Assembly: GCA_945869965.1 (NCBI GenBank)
Contig: CAMBRC010000040.1
Coordinates: 1-35,901 of the forward strand
Length of the DNA: 35,901 nt
Direction: 5' to 3'
From: Asaia bogorensis
GTDB taxonomy: Bacteria; Pseudomonadota; Alphaproteobacteria; Acetobacterales; Acetobacteraceae
Part shown: positions 1 through 7,915 of the stretch, piece by piece
Layout: each line of letters opens with the position of its first letter
Position numbering within the stretch: the stretch's first letter is position 1
The notes under the pieces: model-generated
The model's input: only the letters and a program-made list of their open reading frames with translations
Databases searched by the model: none
Told to the model about the DNA's origin: nothing
Position numbers and translations under genes: made by a program

Positions 1-147
1 CGGCCATCCTTGACCGCGGCTGTGCGCGACGCCCCAAAAACGTCAGGCCGGGACGAGGAAACGGCCTCCAACCGAACAAGGAAACCCCACCAAAACTGGC
101 AGACTTTTGCGCCGCCATTTGGCTGGTTTTTCCGCCGCCGTTGACAG

Positions 148-343
148 CCTTGATCTGGTAGGCGATCGAGCGAACCTCGCGCTCGGCCATCTCTGCCTTG
201 AGCAACAGTGAGAGGATCGGGACGGCCGCGTCGAAGGCCGGTGCACCCTGTTCGGCGGGATCATCGACAAACTGGGCCATGCCGTACATCTCGAGGGAGC
301 GCAGCATGACCACGACAGCAGCGCTGGCAGGATCATGACGCAC
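148..343 (-). pseudogene. IstB-like transposition helper ATPase, N-terminal fragment (IS21 family)
   Basis: Reading the minus strand from a GTG at 343, preceded by AAGGAGA at a normal distance, gives a peptide containing MLRSLEMYGMAQ, then LLKAEMAEREVRSIAYQ. This is the N-terminal signature of IstB helper proteins of IS21-type elements, which are ATPases that assist the IstA transposase. Similarity stops after about 65 residues (near 148), where IstB proteins normally continue towards the ATP-binding core; here the frame runs into unrelated sequence and stays open to the window edge. No istA lies upstream, because an IS3-type end begins only 27 bp away. It is a non-functional remnant. Family assignment is from motif recall, without an alignment. 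Confidence 0.65.
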
Positions 344-369
344 GAGCGATCTCCTTGCTGCACCGAGCC

Positions 370-519
370 TGACGTGCTCCCCTGAATTGGCGCGATTTTT
401 TGGTAGAGTCCGTTTCTCGAGGGGATGGACGAATGAAACGCAGCAGGTTCAGCGATGAGCAGATCATCGGGGTTTTGAAGGAACACGAGGCGGGTGCTGC
501 GACGGCGGAAGTTTGCCGC
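370..519 (+). mobile_element. IS3-family element, left end with start of OrfA (truncated)
   Basis: TGACGTGCTCCCC at 370 looks like an IS3-type terminal inverted repeat. It is followed 50 bp later by an ATG at 432 whose product begins MKRSRFSDEQIIGVLKEHEA, the typical first helix of IS3-family OrfA (a helix-turn-helix DNA-binding protein). Only about 29 codons remain. The match ends near 519, where a GC-rich palindromic block starts. OrfB with the DDE catalytic domain and the right terminus are absent, so the element cannot move by itself. The left end abuts the istB fragment, showing one insertion sequence landing in or beside another. Confidence 0.75.
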
Positions 520-532
520 CCTTTAGCGGCTT

Positions 533-584
533 CGGCTTGGGGGCCATCGAGGCCGTCATCAAGGCCCCGATGGCCCCCAAGCCG
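533..584. repeat. Perfect 17-bp inverted repeat with 18-nt loop
   Basis: The arms CGGCTTGGGGGCCATCG (533-549) and CGATGGCCCCCAAGCCG (568-584) are exact reverse complements separated by 18 nt. Transcribed from either strand they would form a very stable hairpin. The structure sits exactly between the truncated IS3 end and the first GC-rich double-hairpin unit, so it may belong to that repeat family or be a separate terminator-like element. No T-run follows either arm. Confidence 0.7.
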
Positions 585-595
585 CTCAAAGAATG

Positions 596-650
596 GGGGT
601 CTGGGGCCTCAGGCCCCAGCAGGTCCAGGGCAGAGCCCTGGCCTTGCTTC
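596..650 (+). repeat. GC-rich double-hairpin repeat, unit G1
   Basis: There are two adjacent palindromes: CTGGGGCCT-C-AGGCCCCAG (601-619) and CCAGGGC-AGA-GCCCTGG (625-641), then CCTTGCTTCCC. The same two-hairpin layout returns at 8618-8717 (twice, head to head) and at 16009-16055 (inverted), with compensating base changes in the stems. Conserved pairing with variable stem sequence suggests selection on, or spread of, the folded form. It lies just beyond the 3' end of the decayed ABC permease. Confidence 0.7.
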
Positions 651-663
651 CCCTCTGCCAGCC

Positions 664-1056
664 CTACCGCACCACGCCGCGCAGGCGCGGGTCGAGGATA
701 TCGCGCAAGGCGTCGCCGAGCAGGTTGAACGCCAGCACCAGCTGGAAGATGGCCACCCCTGGCGCCACCGAAAGAGCGGGTTGTTTTTCCAGGAACGGCA
801 AGGCGGCTTGCAGCATATTGCCCCGGGTTGGCATCGGCGGCGTCACGCCCACGCCGATGAAGCCCAGTGCTGCTTCCGCCAGCACCGCGTATCCCAAGCC
901 CAGCGTCGCCTGCCCGATCACCGGGGCGACAGCATTGGGCAGAATATGGCCGACCTTGTTCTTGATCGTCGAGGTCCCGGATGCCTGCGCCGCCGCCACG
1001 CGGTCCAGTTCCCGCAGCGCCAGCGCCTGGCTGCGGGTGATCCGCGCCAGCCAGGG
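664..1056 (-). pseudogene. Peptide/nickel-type ABC transporter permease (DppC-like), C-terminal fragment
   Basis: The minus-strand frame ending at 664 encodes the last ~130 residues of a DppC/OppC-like inner-membrane permease. It begins PWLARITRSQALALREL, continues with a degenerate coupling-helix (EAA) region, then HILPNAVAPVIGQATLG, LAEAALGFIGVGV and the family's typical end NLLGDALRDILDPRLRG. The N-terminal membrane segments are missing. The fragment is fused in frame to a solute-binding protein remnant at about 1057, so one internal deletion removed the end of the binding-protein gene, presumably the first permease gene, and the front of this one. No ATPase genes are nearby. It is not a working transporter. 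Confidence 0.8.
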
Positions 1057-1919
1057 CACGTTGAAGGCAATGCCGCCGCCCTCGTATTTGCGCATGTTGA
1101 AGTTCGGGTTGGTCTCGAAGTTGCTCACCTCGCGCAACGGCAGATAGGCCAGATCTATCTCGCCGGCCCTCAGCGCCGAAACCTGCACCGTCGGGTCGGG
1201 AACGATGTTCATCACTACTTCGTCCAGATACGGCAGCGGGTTGCCGGCAGCGTCGCGACCCCAGTACTTGTCGTTGCGCACGTAGCGGACATGGCTGCCG
1301 GAGACGTATTCGGCGATCTTGAATGGGCCGGTGGAGAAGGGCTTGAAGATGTAGTCAGGCCCCTCGCCTTCACCGCCGTGGGCGAGTTCATCGCGCCGCC
1401 GCGATCAGCCAGCGTGCTGAGGACAGAGCCCCACGGGCGCGTCAGGTCGAAACGGACGATGTGCCCGTCGACGACGTCGACCTTGTCAATTGCGGTGAAA
1501 GCGGCGCGCGGCGTGGCCTTGGTGGCTGGATCGAGCAGGCGTTCGATGTTGAACTTCACCGCCTCGGCATTGAACGGCGTGCCATCGTGGAACTGCACGC
1601 CCTTGCACAGGTTGAGCATGACCTTCTTCGGGTCAGACACACCCCATGACGTCGCAAGCAAGGTTTCGGGCCGCGGATTGAGCGACGGGTCGGCGTCCAC
1701 CAGTTGGTCAACGATCGGCCGCCAATAGTAGTGGTCGCCTCCGGAGCGCCCGACCACCGGGTCCAGCGCCCCCGGCGCGATCTGGAAGGCCACCCGCAGC
1801 TTGCCACCAAACCGCGGCTACTCCGCCTGCGCCCGCCCGCGGCGGGCGAGCAACACGGTCGAACCCGCACCCAGCAACGATGCCTTCAGCATGGTGCGGC
1901 GCTTCAGCGACTTTGCCAT
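1057..1919 (-). pseudogene. Family 5 extracellular solute-binding protein (DppA-like), disrupted remnant
   Basis: From the ATG at 1919 the minus strand reads a Tat-like or Sec-like signal (MAKSLKRRTMLKASLLGAG, then an A-R-R-G-R-A-Q-A stretch). An in-frame TAG follows at 1818-1820, after which the mature protein resumes in the same frame (GGKLRVAFQIAPGALDPVVG). A frameshift lies near 1360-1380: the frame giving MNSPTAVKARG must change to give PDYIFKPFSTGPFKIAEYV. The protein then continues to IAFNV and jumps into permease sequence at ~1057. Intact relatives are about 500 residues and bind peptides or similar solutes in the periplasm. Three independent lesions (nonsense, frameshift, deletion) mark it as dead. 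Confidence 0.8.
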
Positions 1920-2028
1920 AACCGATCCCACCGGTTTTTTTGGGCCGTCGCCAAACGGCAGCGTGCGAGTCCTGGTCGGGCAACCTCAAGGGGATTTTGT
2001 CGACAATCGTACGTCAAAAAGAAAGCGT

Positions 2029-2144
2029 GTTCTTTTTTGAAAAAAAGAACCAAAAAACTTTTCCCCGCTTGCTCGGATGTTCGTTACCGACGCTCGGCGC
2101 AAATGAAAAAAGTCTTTTTGCTTCTTTTTCTTCAAAAAAAGAAG
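2029..2144. repeat. AT-rich paired-hairpin repeat, copy R1
   Basis: A palindrome with arms GTTCTTTTTT and AAAAAAGAAC (2029-2050) is followed by CAAAAAACTTTT. After a ~45-nt spacer come AAAAGTCTTTTTG and a second hairpin with arms CTTCTTTTT and AAAAAGAAG (2121-2144). The outer hairpins and inner flanks are mirror images, so the whole unit is a large imperfect inverted repeat. It is the first of six sites in this window. It lies about 110 bp upstream of the dead binding-protein gene and downstream of no intact gene. Confidence 0.8.
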
Positions 2145-2609
2145 ACCTTTCTAGTCGCATGTGCCCTCCGGCGATACTGACGGGTCAGCATAGCCACTTT
2201 TGCGACGATGGCACCCAACTCAGCGCCGTTGCACCGCGATAGCCAGTTAGGGGCGCTTCGGTCAGCGCCCCAAATTTCAGGGAATGCTTTGTAGAAACGG
2301 TCCTTCGTAACAGCGTTTCACTCTTACGCATGCGGGGATGGTGTTGTGGCACTGTTGGGCGCACGCTAAAGCCCGCTCAGATTCCGCAATTTTTCGGTCA
2401 AAGAAGTCTTGCAGCGCTCTCCGATCATTCGTCTGTGGCGGCTGCACATCTGAACCAGGAATCCGCTCAGTAGGCATACCTCGGCCGATGTAATCTTCGG
2501 CTACTCCGTGCCGCAAATCATCGCATTGCACGCAAACCTATATTAGACCTGTTGCGGAAGTCGGCCATCCTGGGCCAATCCGGCCGCGGGAACACCGGCT
2601 GTTTGCAGC
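2145..2609. other. Intergenic stretch without a recognisable gene
   Basis: No convincing gene is seen. A minus-strand open frame of 84 codons (2277-2531, GTG start) has no recognisable family and a codon composition less GC3-biased than real genes nearby; it could be a short relic. A perfect 8-bp stem GGGGCGCT/AGCGCCCC with a 6-nt loop lies at 2250-2271 and may act as a hairpin terminator, although only a short AAATTT follows. Base composition is more mixed than in flanking metabolism genes, in keeping with old mobile-element debris. Confidence 0.5.
2250..2271. terminator. Candidate hairpin terminator
   Basis: GGGGCGCT and AGCGCCCC pair perfectly around a 6-nt loop (TCGGTC). The plus-strand tail is CAAATTTC, which is weak for an intrinsic terminator. 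No gene clearly ends here, so its role is uncertain. Confidence 0.3.
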
Positions 2610-3119
2610 CTACCCGACGGTGAAACCGAAACTTTGGCTGCCCTGGCGGCCCATTGAATCGGTGATCGCCAGCGTCACCTCGTGGCTGCCGGTTGGAATA
2701 TCCAGACCCTCGGCGATCAAGCCCTGGGCGCTGAGCTTGGCGCGGGTCAGCAGGCGGTCGGTGATGTTGACGCCGAGGAACCCGTAGGTTGCGCGAAAGC
2801 TGGCGGTATCGATGGTGGCGCCGGGTTGGGCCATGAAACGCAGCCGGAAGCTGAGCGGCGGCTGCAATGATCCGCTCGCCGTCGGAGCATCGACGAGGAT
2901 TCGCGGCCCATCGGATTCGCCCATCGAGCGGGTGTGCGGCGCCGCTTGCGTCCCGACGCCGCCAGCCGGCGGGGCCAACAAAGCGCTGGTGGCCATCGGC
3001 GGGACGTGAGCGCGCTCGCGCGCAATCTCGTCCGGCGTGACCAGCAGGACCAGTGTGCCCGCGAATGTCGGCGATCCCATCAGTATAAGCGGGGAGGCCA
3101 GGATCAATCTGCGCTGCAT
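2610..3119 (-). CDS. Small secreted hypothetical protein
   Basis: The 169-residue product starts with a classic signal peptide (MQRRLILASPLILMGSPTFA followed by G-T-L), so it is expected in the periplasm or outside the cell. A low-complexity linker rich in Ala, Pro and Gly (about 40-70) precedes a region with alternating hydrophobic and polar residues (RILVDAPTASGSLQ, FRATYGFLGVNITDRLL, SHEVTLAITDSMGRQGS) that resembles a beta-sandwich (Ig-like) fold. The fold is inferred from pattern only. I do not recognise the family. It stands alone, with repeats and IS debris on both sides, and could be cargo or a survivor of the rearranged region. The start at 3119 is chosen because it begins the signal peptide. 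Confidence 0.65.
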   Translation of the reverse strand: MQRRLILASPLILMGSPTFAGTLVLLVTPDEIARERAHVPPMATSALLAPPAGGVGTQAAPHTRSMGESDGPRILVDAPTASGSLQPPLSFRLRFMAQPGATIDTASFRATYGFLGVNITDRLLTRAKLSAQGLIAEGLDIPTGSHEVTLAITDSMGRQGSQSFGFTVG

Positions 3120-3266
3120 CTCACACTCCGCCTTGTCGGTCGGCCCACGTGACGTCCGGCACGTCCTTGCCGCGGCAGTTCGGACCTTGGCTCGCTCTCA
3201 CGCTAAGCCACCTGCAAGCCGCGATCTACGGCCATGATCCTGCCGTGATCGCCCCAATGCCTTTAT

Positions 3267-3462
3267 CCGGGATTCCCCCGATGAACGGCCATCTACGCCG
3301 CCACCGAGGAACGATAAGCTCCAAAGCAGGCGTGTAGCAACAGCAATCCGCCGGGTGGACTGCTGGAGCCCTACCGACTGGCCGACGGATCGCTGTGTCG
3401 GCAGAAATCTGAGCACGCTCGCCTTCGTCAGGACGCACGTCTCCAGCAGCCAGCCAGATCGA
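3267..3462. repeat. Diverged direct repeat, copy 1
   Basis: About 194 bp starting CCGGGATTCCC and ending CCAGCCAGATCG recurs in the same orientation at 3559-3752. Blocks such as ACCGACTGGCCGACG and GGACGCACGTCTCCAGC are shared exactly, while other parts differ, giving roughly three quarters identity by eye. No good open frame runs through it. The copies are separated by ~97 bp of unrelated sequence. Confidence 0.75.
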
Positions 3463-3558
3463 CGAGTGGAACGCGGTGATGGAGAAATGGACTATCAGTA
3501 CCGCAAAGGTGGTCCTGGACGAGGTGGAGAGGCGCCTTCGCATCATCGAAGAGCTTAG
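3463..3558 (+). pseudogene. Short coding-like relic between the two direct repeats
   Basis: The plus strand reads without a stop as DEWNAVMEKWTISTAKVVL, then DEVERRLRIIEELS, an amphipathic helical stretch with good protein-like composition. It is cut off by repeat DNA on both sides, so it is at most a fragment of a larger gene. I cannot name the parent family. The helical pattern could be chance in 97 bp. Confidence 0.25.
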
Positions 3559-3752
3559 CCGGGATTCCCCAGATAAACGGCCATCTTGGCCGTCACGAAG
3601 AGACGATAGCGACCAAACTGCCCGTTCGGCAACAGCGATACGTCGGGGAGACTGCTGGGGCCTTACCGACTGGCCGACGATCAACGTGTCGGCAAAAATC
3701 CGGGCTCGCGCGCCTACTTCGGGACGCACGTCTCCAGCCGCCAGCCAGATCG
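3559..3752. repeat. Diverged direct repeat, copy 2 (beside the IS1380-type gene)
   Basis: This is the second copy of the ~194-bp unit, ending about 20 bp before the stop codon of the IS1380-type transposase. Its position suggests it may be the non-coding margin of that element, with copy 1 left by an older related insertion. No terminal inverted repeat was found to prove this. Confidence 0.7.
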
Positions 3753-3773
3753 GCCCACTTCGACGCTGATCCT

Positions 3774-5126
3774 TTAACATCGGGCGGGCGGCAACGGCCG
3801 GAGCGCCGTGATGGCGTCGAGTATCTGCTTGAACAACCCGCGCGGCACCATCACCTCGGCCATCTGGAAGGTGATCGAGCGCCCGTGGCGAACGATCTTC
3901 GCGCCGATCTTCACCAACCGGTCTCGCAACGTCGTCATCGACCATTGGCTGACCGCCTCCGGCAGCGCCAGGGTGCGCAGGAAGTTGGCCAGGTTGTAGG
4001 CCAGCGCGTGCAATTGCAGCCGCACAGCATTGGCGGCGAACCGCGTGCAGGACAGCCGCGTCCAGGTTATCGCGTTCTTGCCTTCCTTGATGTGCTGCTC
4101 CGCCGTGCCTCGCTGGTTGTAGAAGGCGATGGCCCGATCGGCCGGGCGGGTCATGTTGGTCACGATGAACCCGACGCGCGGGTACAACTCACCGGGGTGC
4201 CACTCGACCTTGGCCACCACCCGACGGGGCTTGGTCCATGACCCGGCCTGGTAGCTGAAGCTGGCGTAGCAGCGCCGCACCTGATTGGGTGGGCGCCCGA
4301 CAGAACGCTTCAACAGCCAGCCGATGCGTTGCTGAAGGACTGCGTTGGTGGGCTGGCGAATCGAGAATTTGTAGCCTTCGGCCTCAAGAAACTCATAGAT
4401 GCCGGGGTTTGCGTAGGCCGCGTCGCCACGGAAATAGCGGCGCTTCATCCGGTGTCGGTAACGCGCCACCACCGGCTCCAGCACGTCACGCCAGTCGGCG
4501 GCGCTGTGGACGTTGCCCGGCCGCAGGCTGCACCGCTCCAGATCGCCGAACTGATTGAACACGAACAGCGGGTGATAGCAGGTGCACGCGAAGTGCCCAT
4601 TGTACGCAGAACCCTCCTGTGCGCCGTGCGTCTCGCTGACGCTGCTGTCCATGTCGAGCACGATAGTCGTGTGCGGCTTGCGCGCGTGTACTTGGTCGAT
4701 CCAGGCGCCGGACAGATCGGCCAGGGTGGCGCGGTTGGCCCCGCTGGTCAGCCAGTCGGTCTCAAAGCGGCCCATCTGGCTGGTTGACGCGGCCCGGCGA
4801 TCCAGGCCGGTGCGATCCACCACGGCGCGCATCGCCGGGTCGTGCGCCAGGCGGTAGGCGTCGTTCACATCCTCATAACCGGCGAGGCGGCCGAACACCG
4901 ACTGGCGCAGCAGCCCGCTCAGCAGATGCCGGGTGTTCTTGCCGCGACGGCACTCCGATAACACCGCGCCCGCCAGATCGGTCAACTGGAGTGCGTCGTC
5001 CAGTTCCCGATAGGCCAACAGCCCGGCGTCGGAGGTGATGCGGCTGCCGTGGAATTCCAGCCTCAGGCGGCGGTCGAAATCGACCCGCAAGGAGCCATCA
5101 TCCGCTTCACCCGCTGGGTGTTCCAT
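3774..5126 (-). mobile_element. IS1380-family transposase gene
   Basis: A 450-residue DDE transposase that cuts and pastes its own element. Family features are the N-terminal ITSDAGLLAYRELDD, LSGLLRQSVFGRLAGYEDVND, then TIVLDMDSSVSETHGAQEG (first catalytic Asp region), RRYFRGDAAYANPGIYEFLE (second Asp) and FYNQRGTAEQHIKEGKNA (late Glu region), all characteristic of IS1380. The reading frame is intact. I start it at the ATG at 5126 (product MEHPAGEADDG); an upstream in-frame start at 5171 would add 15 poorly conserved residues. Clear terminal inverted repeats could not be identified. A short ACGCTGAT occurs in direct orientation at 3762 and 5153, just outside the gene, and could be a target duplication or chance. 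Confidence 0.9.
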
Positions 5127-5222
5127 CTGCGTGCGCCTAATCCGACCATAACACGCTGATACTAATGACAAATTCGGCTGGAAGGTACAAGGAAATCCAT
5201 GGTCATCTGGGAAATGCGGGTT

Positions 5223-6137
5223 CTACCCCTGTTCGATCGTCATCCCCGCCCCGGCAAGCCGCGTCTGGCGGATATCGCGCGGCTCCGCCGGATCAAACCG
5301 TGTGCCACGATGCATGGTCGACTGGTTGTCCCACATCACCAGGTCATGCAGCCGCCAGGGATGCGAATAGACAAACCGCGGCTGGGTGGCGAACTCCGCC
5401 AGCTCGGCCAGCAGCAGCCGCGCCTCGGGGACCGACATACCCTCGACCGCCCCGGCATGCGACGACAGGAACAGCGACGTGCGGCCACTGGTCGGATGCA
5501 CCCGCACCAGACGATGGCGCACCGGGGCAAAGGCGATGCGCTCTTCGGCACTCAGCTCGTCGAAACCGATCCTCCCGCGCGAGTACATCTGCGAGTGATG
5601 ACAGACCAGGTTCCCGATCTCGGCCAGCCAGCGCGGGTCCAGCGCATCATGCGCCGCACGCATGTCGGCGAACTCGGTGTTGCCGCCCCAGGACGGAATG
5701 GCATGCCCGGTCAGGATCGACCAACTCGCCGAAACCGCGCGAAACGAGCTGTCGGAATGCCAAAGCCGATCCGCCAGCTTGAACATAAAGGCCCGGCTGT
5801 CGCGAGACAGCGGCGCTCCCGCCCGATCCACGTTGGAGAAATCCGCAAGCCCCGGCCCCAGGGTACGGGCCTCCTGGGCGGTGCGAAAGTGAATCGGCCC
5901 CGGCGCCGTGCCCTGGATCGAATTGCTGCCGATCTTGCGTTCGAGGTCGCCGAACTGCAGCGAGAAACGCAACTGCTCCTCGTCGCTCAGCACCTGGTCG
6001 CGGAACACCAGCACAGCATGATCATCCATGCCCTGCCGGATTGCCGCCACCATTTCGGGCGCAAGCGGCTGCCGGCAATCCACGCCAGACACTTCCCCGG
6101 CAAAGACCGGCGTCAGCGGCCGGATCACAACGGCCAT
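5223..6137 (-). CDS. TauD/TfdA-family 2-oxoglutarate-dependent dioxygenase
   Basis: The 304-residue cytoplasmic enzyme is of the family that couples 2-oxoglutarate decarboxylation to hydroxylation, often releasing sulfite, an aldehyde or a phenol from the substrate. Iron ligands are visible as H127-x-D129 in LWHSDSSF and H276 in MHRGTRFD; the 2-oxoglutarate-binding Arg is probably R287 or R290 in EPRDIRQTRLAG. The length is normal. It lies 10 bp downstream of the TPP-enzyme gene on the same strand, with AAGGGGGC before the ATG, so the two are almost certainly one operon. The substrate is not predictable: family members act on taurine, 2,4-D, alkyl sulfates and others. The 3' end is 96 bp from the IS1380-type gene. 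Confidence 0.92.
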   Translation of the reverse strand: MAVVIRPLTPVFAGEVSGVDCRQPLAPEMVAAIRQGMDDHAVLVFRDQVLSDEEQLRFSLQFGDLERKIGSNSIQGTAPGPIHFRTAQEARTLGPGLADFSNVDRAGAPLSRDSRAFMFKLADRLWHSDSSFRAVSASWSILTGHAIPSWGGNTEFADMRAAHDALDPRWLAEIGNLVCHHSQMYSRGRIGFDELSAEERIAFAPVRHRLVRVHPTSGRTSLFLSSHAGAVEGMSVPEARLLLAELAEFATQPRFVYSHPWRLHDLVMWDNQSTMHRGTRFDPAEPRDIRQTRLAGAGMTIEQG

Positions 6138-6147
6138 GGCAGCCCCC

Positions 6148-7767
6148 TTACTTGCGCTTCGGCGCGTGGAACTCGTACGGCGGATAATCCTTGGTGATGT
6201 CGGAGACCACCTCGATCAACGCCGGCGCATTGGATGCCAAGGCCTCGCCCAACGCCCGCCGCAACCCGGCCGCATCCTCCACCCGCCACGTCCCCACACC
6301 GAACGCCTTGCCATAGGCGACAAAATCCGGATTGGTCAGCACCGAGCCGGAATGCCGCCCGTCGAACAACCGCTGCTGGTCGCGCAGCACATTGCCATAG
6401 CTGGCATTGTTCACCACCACGGTGACCAGGTTGATGCCGAACTGCACCGCGGTGGCCAAATCCGATCCCGCGAACAAAAACCCGCCATCGCCACAAATCG
6501 ACACCACGGGCTTGTCAGGATGCGCCACCTTCACCCCCAGCGCCGTCGGGAACCCATACCCCAACGTGCCGTTGAAACCCGAGGTAATCATCGTCCGCGG
6601 CTTGTAAACATCCAGCCCATACCACGCGATGTACGCAACCTGCGTCACCTCGTCGACAATCAGCCCATCCTCGCCCACCGCCTCGCGGATCGCCTGCACC
6701 AACGAATACTGCGGCTGCGCGCGGGAAATCTGCGCCAGCGCCGAAGCCTTCGCCGCCGCAATCGCCGCCCGCCGCTCGGTACCCGCCTGCTTGGCCACCG
6801 CCGCCGTCAACGCCCGCGCCCCATCGGCCGCATCCGCCACGATCGGCACATCCACCGTCAGCCGCCGATGCTCGGCCGCATCAATATCGATCCGCCCGAT
6901 CTTCAATCCCGCCGGCGACGGCGCCCACCGCGCCATCGGCACATCCAGCCGCGTGCCAATGCCGATCAACAAATCGCACTTGTCCCACAGCTCAAACCCC
7001 GCAACCGTCCCCAGCGACAGCGGATGCCGGCTATCCACCACCCCCTTGCCGGTCCGAAACGAAACCACCGGTGCGCCGATCTTCTCGGCCAGCGCCAACA
7101 CCTCCGGCCCCGCCGAATACGCGCCACCGCCAACCCAGATGATCGGAAACTTCGCCGCATCCACCAGCTTGGCCAACGCAGAAATCTTCTCCGGGTCCGG
7201 CACCGGATTGGCATGCAGCGGCAGCGGGTCCATCAGCGTCACATCCGCCGTCGCCGGGAACATGTCCCACGGCATCTCGACGGCCACCGGCCCCGGCCGC
7301 CCGGACATCATCGCCTGGAACGCCCGCGCCATCACCTGCGGCGCATCGGTCGGATGCTCGATCCGCTCGGCAAACTTCAGCATCGACTTCAGCGTCGCCA
7401 ACTGGTCCGGCATCTCATGCAGCTGCCCGCGCCCGCGCCCGATCATCGCACTCGGCACCTGCCCGGTGATGCACATGACCGGCGCATTCACCCCCCAGGA
7501 GGTCAACAGCGCGCCCATCGTGTTCATCACCCCAGGCCCCGGCACCACGCTGAACGCCGACGGCTTGCCGGTCGACTGCGCATAGCCCAGCGCCATGTAG
7601 GCGGTGGTCTGCTCATGCCGCGCATTGACGATCCGCAGCTGGTTGGCATTGCGCGCAAAGGCGTCGAACAGCCCATACATCTGCACGCCCGGCAACCCGA
7701 ACAGCGTGTCCACGCCATGGCGCAGCAGCGAATCAACAATGGCGTCACCGCCGGTCATGCGAGGCAT
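6148..7767 (-). CDS. Thiamine pyrophosphate-dependent enzyme, acetolactate synthase-like
   Basis: A 539-residue enzyme with the three domains of the pyruvate-oxidase/acetolactate-synthase/benzoylformate-decarboxylase superfamily. The N-terminal pyrimidine-binding domain carries the catalytic Glu (E52 in NARHEQTTAYMALGYA); the central domain lies around 190-330; the C-terminal domain has the GDG...NN motif binding Mg-TPP (GDG at 426, NN at 453-454). The chosen ATG at 7767 starts MPRMTGGDAIVDSLL, the normal beginning of the family; an upstream in-frame start would add 25 unlikely residues. No small regulatory subunit (ilvH) is adjacent and the partner is a TauD-type dioxygenase, so a catabolic decarboxylase or lyase role is more likely than branched-chain amino-acid synthesis. 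The substrate is unknown. Confidence 0.9.
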   Translation of the reverse strand: MPRMTGGDAIVDSLLRHGVDTLFGLPGVQMYGLFDAFARNANQLRIVNARHEQTTAYMALGYAQSTGKPSAFSVVPGPGVMNTMGALLTSWGVNAPVMCITGQVPSAMIGRGRGQLHEMPDQLATLKSMLKFAERIEHPTDAPQVMARAFQAMMSGRPGPVAVEMPWDMFPATADVTLMDPLPLHANPVPDPEKISALAKLVDAAKFPIIWVGGGAYSAGPEVLALAEKIGAPVVSFRTGKGVVDSRHPLSLGTVAGFELWDKCDLLIGIGTRLDVPMARWAPSPAGLKIGRIDIDAAEHRRLTVDVPIVADAADGARALTAAVAKQAGTERRAAIAAAKASALAQISRAQPQYSLVQAIREAVGEDGLIVDEVTQVAYIAWYGLDVYKPRTMITSGFNGTLGYGFPTALGVKVAHPDKPVVSICGDGGFLFAGSDLATAVQFGINLVTVVVNNASYGNVLRDQQRLFDGRHSGSVLTNPDFVAYGKAFGVGTWRVEDAAGLRRALGEALASNAPALIEVVSDITKDYPPYEFHAPKRK

Positions 7768-7915
7768 GAAGTGCTCCCTGGTTTCCAGTCCCTGCCCGAT
7801 CGTGGCACGCCCCGGCGGCCGCGTGAATGCCGGCGGCCGCAAGGCTTGGCCTGTTCCCGCCGCAATGCAACACTCCGCCGGTCAACAACACGCGCACGGG
7901 GATCAACGGAACACC

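Noticed and set aside
43-486. A 147-codon minus-strand frame at the left edge
   Set aside because: Its sequence is Ser/Arg/Cys-rich; the istB-like reading is in another frame and explains the region better.
2277-2531. An 84-codon minus-strand frame in the intergenic region
   Set aside because: GTG start, no family resemblance and weak codon bias; kept only as a remark under the intergenic entry.
3740-5180. Terminal inverted repeats for the IS1380-type element
   Set aside because: No convincing inverted pair was found outside the gene; the ACGCTGAT pair is direct and only 8 bp.
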